Positions 56,611 through 64,000 of a stretch of 64,000 nucleotides of DNA are shown here, piece by piece. Source of the stretch: SZUA-36 sp963759155 (GTDB lineage: Bacteria; Pseudomonadota; Gammaproteobacteria; Xanthomonadales; SZUA-36); contig CAVWXX010000005.1 in NCBI GenBank assembly GCA_963759155.1, forward strand, positions 124,001 through 188,000, written 5' to 3'. The position numbers and the translations under genes are program-made. The notes beneath the pieces are model-generated. The model saw nothing but the letters and a program-made list of their open reading frames with translations. It was not told the DNA's origin and ran no database searches. Numbering within the stretch: the first letter of the stretch is position 1; each line of letters starts with the position of its first letter.

Positions 56611-57693
56611 ATGAGCTTATTGAATTTCCGTAAAGATGATTGCGAGCTGGACTTCCTGTCGCTCGGTTCCCTGATACACCGTCTCGACCCCGGTGTTGTA
56701 CCCTTCCGTAAAGCCCGCTCGGTTGAAATTCACGTCTCCGGCGGTGAATACAATGTCGCAGCCGGCTTGTCTGACTGTTTTGGAATGAACACCGGCATCG
56801 CCAGCGCCATGGTTGATTATGGTATTGGTGAACTGGTCGAAACCCGTGTTAAAGAGATGGGTGTAAAACCATTTTTCAAGCGTTTTGAGCATAACGGTGT
56901 TAATGGCCCCAATATCGCCACGGTATACAGCGATCGCGGTTGCGGTGTACGTCCACCGGTGGTGTTTTATAACCGCGCCAACGAGGCGGGCGCCATGCTC
57001 AAAGCGGGCGATTTTGACTGGGATGAGATTTTCGGTCGCGGTGTGCGCTGGTTTCATTCAGGCGGTATCTACGCCGCGCTTTCCGGTACAACATCCGGCC
57101 TGATCATTGAAGCCATGAAGGCTGCTAAAAAGCATGGTGTCATCACCTCCTTCGACCTGAACTACCGTCCTAAGTTGTGGGCGCCTATCGGAGGTCTTGA
57201 ACAGGCACAAAAAACATTCCGTGCGATCGTGGAAAACGTGGATGTGCTGTTAGGCAATGAGGAAGATTTACAGCTTGGCCTGGGCATTGAAGGTCAGGAT
57301 GTGGAATCGTCATCAAAGCTCGATACCAGTGCATTCTTCGGCATGATCGACCAGGTGACGAAAGAGTTCCCGAATGTTCAGGCAGTAGCCACGACCTTGA
57401 GGGAAGTGGAAAACAGCAACCGTCATCAATGGGGTGCTGTGGTCTGGTGCAAGGGCGAGCAAGCGGTCAGCCCGGTCTGCGAGTTAGGCGTTATCGACAG
57501 AATCGGCGGTGGCGATGGTTTTGCCACCGGCTTGATTTATGGGTTCCTGAGTGGTCGCAGTCTTGATGAGGTTGTGCGCCTGGGCTGGGCCCATGGCGCC
57601 CTGCTGACAACCTTCCCGGGTGATACCACCATGGCGAGATTGTCCGAGGTTGAAGCATTTGCCAAGGGCGGTTCGGCCAGGGTTCAAAGGTAA
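56611..57693 (+). CDS. kdgK: 2-dehydro-3-deoxygluconokinase (PfkB family)
   Basis: Phosphorylates 2-keto-3-deoxygluconate for cleavage by KDPG aldolase. PfkB-family marks: HVSGGEYNVAAGLSDCFG near the N-terminus, SFDLNYRPKLW, NEEDLQLGLG, and the C-terminal anion hole/base IDRIGGGDGFATGLIYG. The ATG at 56611 follows gnd by 20 bp; a TTG overlapping the gnd stop is possible. Position at the end of a uronate cluster agrees with the KdgK role, though other sugar-acid kinases share this fold. No KDPG aldolase gene is present nearby. Confidence 0.85.
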   Translation: MSLLNFRKDDCELDFLSLGSLIHRLDPGVVPFRKARSVEIHVSGGEYNVAAGLSDCFGMNTGIASAMVDYGIGELVETRVKEMGVKPFFKRFEHNGVNGPNIATVYSDRGCGVRPPVVFYNRANEAGAMLKAGDFDWDEIFGRGVRWFHSGGIYAALSGTTSGLIIEAMKAAKKHGVITSFDLNYRPKLWAPIGGLEQAQKTFRAIVENVDVLLGNEEDLQLGLGIEGQDVESSSKLDTSAFFGMIDQVTKEFPNVQAVATTLREVENSNRHQWGAVVWCKGEQAVSPVCELGVIDRIGGGDGFATGLIYGFLSGRSLDEVVRLGWAHGALLTTFPGDTTMARLSEVEAFAKGGSARVQR

Positions 57694-57717
57694 CTCACTA
57701 GCGAAATCAGCAAGAAC

Positions 57718-57769
57718 GGGGTCAGAGTCAAGTGCCAGAGTTACAACTCTGGCACTTGACTCTGACCCC
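57718..57769. repeat. Long perfect palindrome, REP/BIME-like
   Basis: Two perfect 25-bp arms (57718-57742 and 57745-57769) with a 2-nt centre. The outer part is GGGGTCAGAGTCAAGTGCCA, then AGAGTT. A third partial copy, GCACTTTACTCTGACCCCT, follows at 57785-57803. It sits 24 bp after kdgK and could also act as a transcription or mRNA-stability barrier. Confidence 0.85.
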
Positions 57770-57824
57770 ACCCTGTCCGCACCGGCACTTTACTCTGACC
57801 CCTCTTATCAGGGAAACTTGAACC

Positions 57825-58337
57825 ATGAAAAACTTAACCCTGAAAAAAATTATATTTTTAACACTTCTTTCAGCCGTACTCGCTGCCTGTTCACAGAACA
57901 GCGATCCACAGCAAACGGCCGTTGCTGAAACTATCCCGGCAACGCCTGAAGCCGAAGTACAAGCCCCGACAGAAGAAAAAGCGGCATCTCTCGGCGGGAC
58001 CAGTTGGCGCCTGGTTCAGATCATGTCAATGGATGACAACACTTACAAACCGGATGACCCGTCACGGTATACGCTCAGCTTCGGAACCGATGGCAGCATG
58101 AACGTGTTGGCCGACTGCAACCGGGGTAAAGGCTCGTGGACTTCCGAATCTGACAGCCAACTGCAATTCGGCCCGATTGCCGCCACCAGGGCCATGTGTC
58201 CACCCGAGTCCCTGCATGACAGGTACCTCTCGCAGTTTGAATGGGTGCGCAGCTATGTCATGAGGGATGGGCACCTGTTTCTTGCAACAATGGCAGATGG
58301 CTCGATCATCGAATTCGAACCTGCGGATATAGACTGA
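57825..58337 (+). CDS. META-domain lipoprotein
   Basis: A 170-residue lipoprotein with signal peptide and lipobox LAAC (Cys22). After a Pro/Glu/Thr-rich linker a META domain (HslJ-like) covers about residues 56-165: GTSWRLVQI, FGTDGSMNVLADCNRGKGSW and GPIAATRAMCPP. Two cysteines in the domain (DCN and MCPP) may form a disulfide. Such proteins are linked to envelope stress in other bacteria. The stop is immediately followed, with no gap, by the ATG of the MscS gene, so the two are co-expressed. Confidence 0.88.
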   Translation: MKNLTLKKIIFLTLLSAVLAACSQNSDPQQTAVAETIPATPEAEVQAPTEEKAASLGGTSWRLVQIMSMDDNTYKPDDPSRYTLSFGTDGSMNVLADCNRGKGSWTSESDSQLQFGPIAATRAMCPPESLHDRYLSQFEWVRSYVMRDGHLFLATMADGSIIEFEPADID

Positions 58338-59750
58338 ATGAATTGGAATTCCACAAAACAACTGGCTTTTCGTAAAGGCTTTATTGCCCTGTGCTTTACT
58401 TTGCTGTTAGCGGGTACTGCAGGCTTCTGCGCAGAGGGAGAATCCAGTACCGCCGACAGCCAGAGATCTTCAAGCGGGAAAGACCCGGATATACCAGTCG
58501 AAGTTTTGCGCCTGCAAATCAAGTACCTGTCGGCTGAAGAGTTGACCAGGGAAGCAGACCGCTGGATGACCATCTTACGGGACACCGTCCGCCTCCTGAA
58601 TGAGGAGCATATCAAGGTATGGTACGAGAACCAGAAACTTGCGGCGGTCGAGGCAGAGGCTTCGGAGACAACACCCGCGGAACAAGCGTCGACTGAGCGA
58701 AAGCTTGAGCAGGAGACCGAACGCAAGGACAACGTTTTGGACAGGTTGGCCGAACTGCGTGAAGAGCGAACCCAGATAATTGACCGGGTTAACGTTGTAC
58801 TTGACGGCCTCAGCGCCAAGCTGGGTTTGACCGCGGAAGGTAAGGAACAGGAAATTGTCCAACAGCACCGCCGTTATGTAAACGCCGTCAAAGGTCTCAA
58901 ACTTGACGTTGCAGATACGCAATCTTTTCGCGCCACCATTATTTCCTGGCTCAAGTCTTCCGAGGGTGGGCTGCGACTCGCCAGGCATCTCGGGGAATTC
59001 CTCGCCATTGTCGCCGGTTTCTGGCTGCTTAGCATTGTCCTGAGCAAGCTTGTCGAAAAAGCAATGACGCTGAGTAGCAGCGGTTCACAGTTGCTCAGGA
59101 AATTCATGGTTGTTTCTGTTCGGCGCATCACGATCATCGTGGGCCTGCTGCTTGGACTGGCAGCCCTTGAAGTCAACGTAACGCCTATGGTCGCGGTTAT
59201 TGGCGCGGCTGGCTTTGTCATTGCGTTTGCCCTGCAAAACACCCTGAGCAACTTCGCCAGTGGCCTGATGATCATGTTTTACAAGCCGTTCGATATCGGG
59301 GATTTTGTGGAAACATCACAGGTTGCCGGAGAGGTGCGCTCAATGACCCTGGTCACCACCAATGTGATGACGCCCGACAACAAGTTGATGGTCGTCCCAA
59401 ATAACGACTTGTGGGGCAAAGTGATTACCAATGTCACACACAGCAGCGAACGGCGTATCGATCTCGTCTTCGGCATCAGCTACAGCGATGATATTGAGCA
59501 GGCAGAACGTGTTTTAGCTGAAGTGCTTGCCGCTCATCCGCAGGTTTTGAAGCAACCGGAACCGGTTATCAGGGTTACGGAACTGGCGGATTCATCTGTT
59601 AACCTGGTTTGCCGGCCATGGGTGAAAACCGAGGACTACTGGACGGTTCACGGGGAACTGATGCGAACTGTAAAAGAGCGCTTCGACGCCGAAGGTTTAT
59701 CGATACCATTCCCTCAGCGTGACGTCCACGTTCATAATCCGGGGCAATAA
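58338..59750 (+). CDS. MscS-family mechanosensitive channel with N-terminal periplasmic domain
   Basis: A 470-residue small-conductance channel. A signal peptide (to about residue 32) and a charged coiled-coil region (about 60-180, TPAEQASTERKLEQETERKD) precede four hydrophobic segments. The pore helix and beta domain are recognised by AVIGAAGFVIAFALQNTLSNFASGLMIMFYKPFDIGDFVE and VVPNNDLWGKVITNVT, characteristic of MscS. Directly abutting the META lipoprotein gene. Acts as a safety valve in osmotic downshock, or as an ion/osmolyte channel. Convergent with a second MscS gene 36 bp away. Confidence 0.92.
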   Translation: MNWNSTKQLAFRKGFIALCFTLLLAGTAGFCAEGESSTADSQRSSSGKDPDIPVEVLRLQIKYLSAEELTREADRWMTILRDTVRLLNEEHIKVWYENQKLAAVEAEASETTPAEQASTERKLEQETERKDNVLDRLAELREERTQIIDRVNVVLDGLSAKLGLTAEGKEQEIVQQHRRYVNAVKGLKLDVADTQSFRATIISWLKSSEGGLRLARHLGEFLAIVAGFWLLSIVLSKLVEKAMTLSSSGSQLLRKFMVVSVRRITIIVGLLLGLAALEVNVTPMVAVIGAAGFVIAFALQNTLSNFASGLMIMFYKPFDIGDFVETSQVAGEVRSMTLVTTNVMTPDNKLMVVPNNDLWGKVITNVTHSSERRIDLVFGISYSDDIEQAERVLAEVLAAHPQVLKQPEPVIRVTELADSSVNLVCRPWVKTEDYWTVHGELMRTVKERFDAEGLSIPFPQRDVHVHNPGQ

Positions 59751-59786
59751 GGTCCGCTTTTCTTGCGCCCCTGGGCGGGACTTAAC

Positions 59787-61016
59787 TCACTCAGGCTCCG
59801 GCAGTGCAAGGCTGGAGCCGTCCCGATTCGCCCGGTAGTGAGGTGACATGATCTCGATGCCAGCCTCATTAAAGGCATTCAGTATGTTGGCATGCAGGTC
59901 GGAATAAATCCGCTGTTTACCACTCGCCTCACGTGTTGTCGCATTGAGTTCATATTCAACGTAAAAGTCGCTCAGTGCCGTTTGCAGTACGTAGGGCGCA
60001 GGTTCCTTCTCAATCAGGCTGGTCTGACCAGCGGCTTGCAGGAGCAGTTCGTGAACTTTGGGCCAGGGCACATCGTAACCGATGGTAATATTTGTATGGA
60101 GCGTCAGGCCTGCTTTCTTTGACTGGGTGCTGAAGTTGATGATGTGGTTGCTCAGCACCGAGGCATTGGGGATAGACACATCGACGTTCTTTGGCGTGCG
60201 TATCCGCGTTACAAACGTGCTCCGCTCAATAACGTCACCCTCGGTATTTGAAATTTTCACGCGGTCACCGATCTTGAAAGCCCGTGTATAAGTGATGACG
60301 ATGCCGGCCACGACATTGGCCACAGCCGAGGTTGAACCCAGTGAAAAAAGTACACCGAGAAATATCGAGACGCCCTGAAAGGCAGGTGAACTTGAGCCGG
60401 GAAGATAGGGGAAAACGATGACCAGTGTCAGCGCGATAATCAGGATACGTAACAGGCTATAACTGGTTCCCGACCACTCCGGGTAAAAACCAGGCAGACG
60501 GATGCGCTTGGTGGCAATACCATCGAAAACCGTTTTTAGCAGGTGTAAGACCATCCGTGCCAGCAGGACAACGACAATAACCACCAGCAGGTCCGGCAAG
60601 TACTCGACAATCGCGATCAGCATGTTCTCAATGGCCAGGCCCGCATGCCCTATGATCGCGACAGCCATCTGACGCGACCATTCGAAAAAAACGAAAATGA
60701 CGTTGAAGAAGGTCAGCAGCAGGATGGCCTTGAGCACCCGCCGGGCCCACTTGATAGCGCCACGCACCAGTCGGGATACATCCTCTTCGGTCATGATACG
60801 CTGTCGCTGAATCTTCAGACCCTTGATGCGCGTGCCACACCACTCGTCTGCCTTACCGTCGAGGTAGGCGAAAAAGCGGCTGACAAAAATCCACAGAACC
60901 CAGAATACAAGCCCCGTGACTCCGATCAGTAACAACTTGGAAACAGTTTGTGCAAGGACAGCCCCACCGAGCCAACCGGCAAGAATTTCTTCTAGTTTTG
61001 TCAGGAGTTCTTGCAT
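59787..61016 (-). CDS. MscS-family mechanosensitive channel
   Basis: A second MscS-type protein of about 409 residues without a signal peptide. Several transmembrane helices (about residues 20-45, 80-100, 110-145, 180-205) are followed by the pore/beta domain with SLGSTSAVANVVAGIVITYTRAFKIGDRVKI, VTRIRTPKNVDVSIPNASVLSNHIINFS. It is only distantly similar to the neighbour at 58338. ATG 61016 is selected because GGAG lies 6 bp before it; a GTG at 61028 would overlap that site. The ribosome site is inside a predicted hairpin (61018-61082). Confidence 0.9.
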   Translation of the reverse strand: MQELLTKLEEILAGWLGGAVLAQTVSKLLLIGVTGLVFWVLWIFVSRFFAYLDGKADEWCGTRIKGLKIQRQRIMTEEDVSRLVRGAIKWARRVLKAILLLTFFNVIFVFFEWSRQMAVAIIGHAGLAIENMLIAIVEYLPDLLVVIVVVLLARMVLHLLKTVFDGIATKRIRLPGFYPEWSGTSYSLLRILIIALTLVIVFPYLPGSSSPAFQGVSIFLGVLFSLGSTSAVANVVAGIVITYTRAFKIGDRVKISNTEGDVIERSTFVTRIRTPKNVDVSIPNASVLSNHIINFSTQSKKAGLTLHTNITIGYDVPWPKVHELLLQAAGQTSLIEKEPAPYVLQTALSDFYVEYELNATTREASGKQRIYSDLHANILNAFNEAGIEIMSPHYRANRDGSSLALPEPE

Positions 61017-61017
61017 G

Positions 61018-61082
61018 GTCCGCTCCACTTGGTGGAGAAAACATACATTAATGGTTTATGTATTTCCACCATGAGAGCGGAC
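61018..61082 (-). promoter_or_regulatory. Leader hairpin masking the ribosome site of the MscS gene
   Basis: On the minus-strand transcript three nested stems form. The outer one is GTCCGCTC/GAGCGGAC (61075-61082 with 61018-61025), the middle one TGGTGGA/TCCACCA (61065-61071 with 61030-61036), the inner one ATACAT/ATGTAT (61058-61063 with 61043-61048), with a 9-nt loop. The outer 3' arm includes most of the GGAG ribosome site of the gene starting at 61016. It may control translation or act as an intercistronic hairpin. Confidence 0.6.
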
Positions 61083-61104
61083 TATTGGGGGAGGACAGGT
61101 AAAT

Positions 61105-61761
61105 CTAGCCACCCTCGATGGCGGCCAGAGGCACCTCGTAACGCTCTTTATCATTGATGATGACAATCCATGTATCGCCTTCCATGTTAGCGACCACTTC
61201 GCCGGCGCCGCTATTGACATAGTCTTTCATGAAGTTGATCGTGAACTGCTTGCCGGCCGGACTGGTGATGACGATAGAGGCCTGGCCATCTTCCATACGC
61301 AGAATGCCGGCCGGGCATGTGTCCATCTCGTCCGAGTTTGTCAAACCACAACGCAACCGCGTCGTCGCATCATATTCATCGATGGTATAGGGCGCGGTCC
61401 AGTTATCTGAATCATCCACGGGGTTCAGGGCAGAGGTGTCCCAATAAACAAAGACGCTCTCGTTTTCAAGACGGAAAATCAAGCCATCTGAGCCAAGCCC
61501 GCTCTGACGGTACGCCGCTTTACCATCCTGGTCGCGGTAGTTACCCGGATCATCCCCGACGGCGACGAGGTCATGCACAACACCGTCCGAACGGGTGATA
61601 GTGACATTGCCCTGTCGCTGCGCAAATGTGCAGGGAATCATCACATCGGTATGATCTTCGCCCTTCGGGTAAATATCACAACGAGCGTCGGTCCAGTCAG
61701 CCGTCGCCAGGCTTGTCCAGACTGCGGCGAAGACAGCCATTACATGTACCAGTGTTTTCAT
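61105..61761 (-). CDS. Secreted protein of unknown function
   Basis: A 218-residue exported protein with a signal peptide (MKTLVHVMAVFAAVWTSLATA, start ATG 61761; a further ATG at 61776 is possible). The mature part has four cysteines (ARCDIY, IPCTFA, RLRCGL, DTCPAG), likely disulfides, and a beta-rich pattern with FRLENESVFVYWDTSALNP. I recognise no family. It precedes the MscS gene by 88 bp on the same strand and may be in the same transcript. Confidence 0.65.
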   Translation of the reverse strand: MKTLVHVMAVFAAVWTSLATADWTDARCDIYPKGEDHTDVMIPCTFAQRQGNVTITRSDGVVHDLVAVGDDPGNYRDQDGKAAYRQSGLGSDGLIFRLENESVFVYWDTSALNPVDDSDNWTAPYTIDEYDATTRLRCGLTNSDEMDTCPAGILRMEDGQASIVITSPAGKQFTINFMKDYVNSGAGEVVANMEGDTWIVIINDKERYEVPLAAIEGG

Positions 61762-61970
61762 ACGGTAATACTCCATTTCTTATCTGGCCGGTTGTCAGTG
61801 CCCGGGCGTCGCATAAAAGACATCTGCACGAAAGTTTAGTTCATGCACATGAAAGACGATAATTTGACGGCATGTAAATTAACAGTTTATGATTTGCCGC
61901 CCCTGATCGAAACAGGAACCTGCGTTGTTGCTGGAATCAGATTGAATAAATTCAAATACCGGAGAGAAGA

Positions 61971-62552
61971 ATGTACAAAGCAAGTAAATTTATGGTGATC
62001 GTGATCGCCTTGAGCTGCATGTCAATTTATGCATTGCCAGCGGAAGCCAATAAAAAGGCTGAGAACAGGGCACGTGGCTGCGAAGATGCCAAGAATGGAA
62101 CATATGACGAGGAAAGGCACGGCCCTGCATATAGAAAGGGCTGGGATGAGTGCAAGGGTCAACAGCACACCTCCAATGACAATGGACCGGCTGAATGGGA
62201 CCGTGGCTGCGAAGATGCAAAAATTGGATCATACGACCGTAGCAAACACACCGATGCCTATGAAGAGGGCTGGCAGTCATGCAATGATCAAAAACAATCC
62301 TCCAATGACAATGGACCGGCTGAATGGGACCGTGGCTGCGAAGATGCAAAAATTGGATCGTACGACCGTAGCAGACATACCGATGCCTATGAAGAAGGCT
62401 GGCAGTCGTGCAAGGATCAACAACAACAATCCTCCGGTGATTTTGAGCAACGCGAATGGGACCGTGGCTGCTCCGACGCCAAGGACGGATCATATGATCG
62501 CAGCAAACACACCGATGCCTATGAAGAAGGCTGGCAAGACTGCAATAAATAA
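61971..62552 (+). CDS. Secreted protein of four Cys-paired tandem repeats
   Basis: 193 residues with a signal peptide (to about AEA, residue 26) and then four repeats of 43-44 residues, each with the pattern RGC-DAK-G-YD-(7-8)-AY-GW--C. Cysteines fall in pairs 24 residues apart: 37/61, 80/104, 123/147 and 167/191. The second and third units are nearly identical at DNA level (129-bp period), which indicates recent tandem duplication. The composition is very polar and acidic. No known family is identified with certainty. A disulfide-stabilised periplasmic or secreted binding module is the most that can be inferred. Followed by a clear terminator. Confidence 0.75.
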   Translation: MYKASKFMVIVIALSCMSIYALPAEANKKAENRARGCEDAKNGTYDEERHGPAYRKGWDECKGQQHTSNDNGPAEWDRGCEDAKIGSYDRSKHTDAYEEGWQSCNDQKQSSNDNGPAEWDRGCEDAKIGSYDRSRHTDAYEEGWQSCKDQQQQSSGDFEQREWDRGCSDAKDGSYDRSKHTDAYEEGWQDCNK

Positions 62553-62585
62553 ATTAGTTGTTCTAAGCTGAGAGGCACATGGAGC

Positions 62586-62623
62586 CGGGCTCTTTCAATC
62601 GCTCAACCGATTGAAAGGGCCCG
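62586..62623 (+). terminator. Rho-independent terminator after the Cys-repeat protein
   Basis: Arms CTTTCAATCG (62592-62601) and CGATTGAAAG (62608-62617) extend outward as CGGGCT against GGCCCG, with a 6-nt loop, followed by ATCTTATTT. Confidence 0.8.
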
Positions 62624-62645
62624 ATCTTATTTACCCAGGAAGAAC

Positions 62646-62659
62646 GGGGTCAGAGTCAA
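62646..62659 (+). repeat. Solo copy of GGGGTCAGAGTCAA repeat
   Basis: GGGGTCAGAGTCAA, preceded by AAGAAC, identical to the left edge of the palindrome at 57718 including the six flanking bases. No right arm follows, so it is a half element. Confidence 0.75.
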
Positions 62660-62759
62660 TCCCAATCCACATCGAATGTTACAATAAGACACAAAAGGAC
62701 AGCGGCGTGGAATACCCATCGCCGTATATCGAATTAAATCCAAACCCAGGTGAACGAGT

Positions 62760-63281
62760 ATGGTTGCTGCATTGGCGAGTATCGGCAAACACAAAAATAC
62801 ATTCATGATCGATGTCGCCTTACTGGCGGCCCTGTATTTCCTGCCCAGCCTGTCACATGTCACCGCCCTGCCCTTATATATGCTTGAGCCGATGCGGGTT
62901 GCCCTGATTATCGCCCTGCTTTTTACCAACCGGACCAATGCCTACTTCATTGCCTTCACCATTCCATTGGCTTCAGCCATGATTACGGGCCACCCGACAC
63001 CCTTCAAGGCCCTGCTGATGGGGATTGAGTTTTCAATTCTCGTGGCCTGTTACGGTTATCTCGTGCAAATGGTACGCATACCGGCTTTCGCGGCATTAAC
63101 CGCCGCCATCCTGGTTAGCAAGGTGGTTTACTACACCATGAAATTTGCTGCATTGAGTGCAGGTTTGCTGACAGGCAGCCTGATTTCAACCCCCCTGCAA
63201 ACCCAATTGATACTCGCCGTCGGAACGGCTGCGGTTTTTGGACTTGTTGAGTACTCCCGAAATACCGGTAAGCAGATCTAA
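62760..63281 (+). CDS. Small integral membrane protein, unknown function
   Basis: 173 residues with about five hydrophobic helices (residues 15-35, 43-57, 60-76, 84-103, 108-125 and 145-162) and few charged residues. The organisation with a cytoplasmic end SRNTGKQI resembles small transporter subunits such as ECF S-components, but no signature proves it. ATG 62760 is preceded by AGGTGA at a normal distance. It is isolated between a repeat element and a gene-poor region. Confidence 0.6.
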   Translation: MVAALASIGKHKNTFMIDVALLAALYFLPSLSHVTALPLYMLEPMRVALIIALLFTNRTNAYFIAFTIPLASAMITGHPTPFKALLMGIEFSILVACYGYLVQMVRIPAFAALTAAILVSKVVYYTMKFAALSAGLLTGSLISTPLQTQLILAVGTAAVFGLVEYSRNTGKQI

Positions 63282-63722
63282 GGGGATTCAGCCTGTCCTT
63301 CAACTTGTTCAATAGCACGGAACGGGAAGTTCTCAAACATGATGCTTGTGTCAGCGACGACAGGACCAAGCAAAGTGCGCTGACTGATCACATTACACCT
63401 GGCTTCACCTTTGTCTATACGAACCAACGATAGGGGCATTTCACGCTCTGCCCCTACTCTCCAGCCGGAAATTTCAGTCGTCGACCAAACTCCCTTCGTA
63501 AAAGCAGGTAGCTGATCAACGCCTGAAGGGCGATGGCCGCTATTTGTTTTTACCCCCAATCGGGTATTGGTAGTACTTTCTCGATTTGAGGCTTTGTGAT
63601 GGGACTGCGATGGATGAACCGCATGCCCGGAGTATCCGGTAATCCCATAAACAGCTGCCAGCCCCCCCTTATTGCGCTACAATATTCAAACCACACAAAC
63701 CACCAGATCAAGAGGTTTATCA
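63282..63722. other. Gene-poor region before the 2Fe-2S subunit gene
   Basis: 441 bp with no convincing gene. A 93-codon minus-strand ORF (63278-63559) overlaps the preceding gene's end and shows no recognisable domain; it could be a remnant. A short inverted repeat AGGGGCA/TGCCCCT lies near 63431-63453. The promoter of the gene starting at 63723 is expected here. Confidence 0.4.
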
Positions 63723-64000
63723 ATGAGTTATTCCATCAAGATTAACGGCCAGGTTCATAAAACAGACGTAGATGGTGATATGCCCCTGTTGTGGTTTCTG
63801 CGTGACACGCTGGAACTCACTGGCACCAAGTACGGCTGCGGTATAGGAATGTGTGGCAGCTGCACGGTTCATCTCGATGGCAGCGCTGTTCAATCCTGCC
63901 TGACGACCGTCGCCGCGGCGAATGGTAAGGCAGTTACCACCATCGAGGGCCTTTCGAAAGATGGCAGTCATCCCTTGCAGATAGCGTGGCTAAACAACAA
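63723..64000 (+). CDS. [2Fe-2S]-binding small subunit of a molybdenum hydroxylase (IorA-like), partial at window edge
   Basis: An open frame running off the right edge. It encodes an N-terminal ferredoxin domain with the plant-type cluster cysteines C39, C44, C47 and C59 (KYGCGIGMCGSC and QSCL), then IEGLSKDGSHPLQIAW, the usual link to the second iron-sulfur helical domain. Such proteins are the small subunits of isoquinoline 1-oxidoreductase/aldehyde oxidase type xanthine-dehydrogenase-family enzymes; a large molybdopterin subunit should follow outside the window. ATG with AAGAGG 9 bp upstream. Confidence 0.9.
   Translation, partial: MSYSIKINGQVHKTDVDGDMPLLWFLRDTLELTGTKYGCGIGMCGSCTVHLDGSAVQSCLTTVAAANGKAVTTIEGLSKDGSHPLQIAWLNN

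Noticed and set aside
61840..61853. TTCATGCACATGAA as an operator upstream of the secreted-protein gene
   Set aside because: Short, asymmetric centre, single occurrence, and no associated regulator.
62190..62540. Regularly spaced near-identical DNA units resembling a CRISPR or minisatellite
   Set aside because: The 129-bp periodicity is in frame and encodes the repeats of a secreted protein; units are too long and there are no unique spacers.
61990..62571. Long ORFs on the other strand and in another frame across the Cys-repeat gene
   Set aside because: They are shadows of the tandem repeat; products are low-complexity without a start site or known domain.
63278..63559. 93-codon minus-strand ORF
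   Set aside because: No recognisable domain, overlaps the end of the previous gene and has no clear ribosome site; may be a gene remnant, so mentioned only under the gene-poor region.

Overview
The window looks like the chromosome of a free-living, probably marine, plant- or algal-polysaccharide-degrading gammaproteobacterium. Support: TonB-dependent receptors paired with LacI-type regulators and secreted glycoside hydrolases, a GH97/tryptophan-halogenase maltodextrin locus, the DUF1302/DUF1329 envelope pair, a polyhydroxyalkanoate-system protein and a FFLEELY-motif protein. No rRNA, tRNA, CRISPR array, phage or intact transposase gene was seen.

Layout. (1) About 1-15250: maltodextrin/starch locus with a LacI regulator, TonB-dependent receptor, tryptophan halogenase-like flavoprotein, periplasmic GH13 and GH97 enzymes, an MFS sugar permease, a second GH13, MalQ and glucokinase. 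A 14-bp operator-like sequence occurs, exactly matching but inverted, upstream of the receptor and between the divergent GH13/GH97 genes. (2) About 15300-25660, all on the minus strand: lipase with a virulence-factor-lipase N-terminus, DUF1302 outer-membrane protein, DUF1329 protein, Ycf48-like beta-propeller, MMPL/RND transporter and alpha/beta hydrolase, a likely envelope module for hydrophobic compounds. (3) About 26000-29865: PHA-system protein, FFLEELY-motif protein, patatin and an exported amidohydrolase. (4) About 29900-57700: a pectin/rhamnogalacturonan locus holding a beta-helix lyase-like protein, GH2, CE12-CE8 esterase fusion, two GH105, GH43, two GH28, a TonB-dependent receptor, a LacI regulator and the intracellular uronate genes SDR, uxaE, gnd and kdgK. 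It also contains a LarA-like/PdxB-like pair and an unrelated ECF sigma operon whose last gene is split by a 615-bp duplication/insertion. (5) About 57800-63300: META lipoprotein, two MscS channels, a Cys-repeat secreted protein and small membrane/unknown proteins. (6) From 63723 to the edge: start of a [2Fe-2S] subunit of a molybdenum hydroxylase.

How the genes work together. In (1), maltodextrins enter through the receptor, are cut in the periplasm by GH13/GH97 enzymes, imported by the MFS permease and processed by MalQ and glucokinase. In (4), esterases deacylate pectin, GH28 and lyase-like enzymes cut the backbone, GH105 removes unsaturated uronyl ends, GH43 and GH2 trim side chains, and galacturonate is expected to pass via tagaturonate and fructuronate (UxaE, SDR) to 2-keto-3-deoxygluconate and KdgK. 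Palindromes with the pattern TGCCA-4bp-TGGCA lie before the GH105/GH43 operon, between the receptor and lacI genes, and before a GH28 gene. No inner-membrane uronate permease, mannonate dehydratase or KDPG aldolase is visible here.

Caution: at least ten single-base frame breaks split otherwise well-conserved genes (LacI twice, both TonB receptors, the MFS permease, DUF1329, lipase twice, patatin, GH2). Several lie in short homopolymers, so the sequence probably has uncorrected indel errors; merged coordinates are given for these genes.
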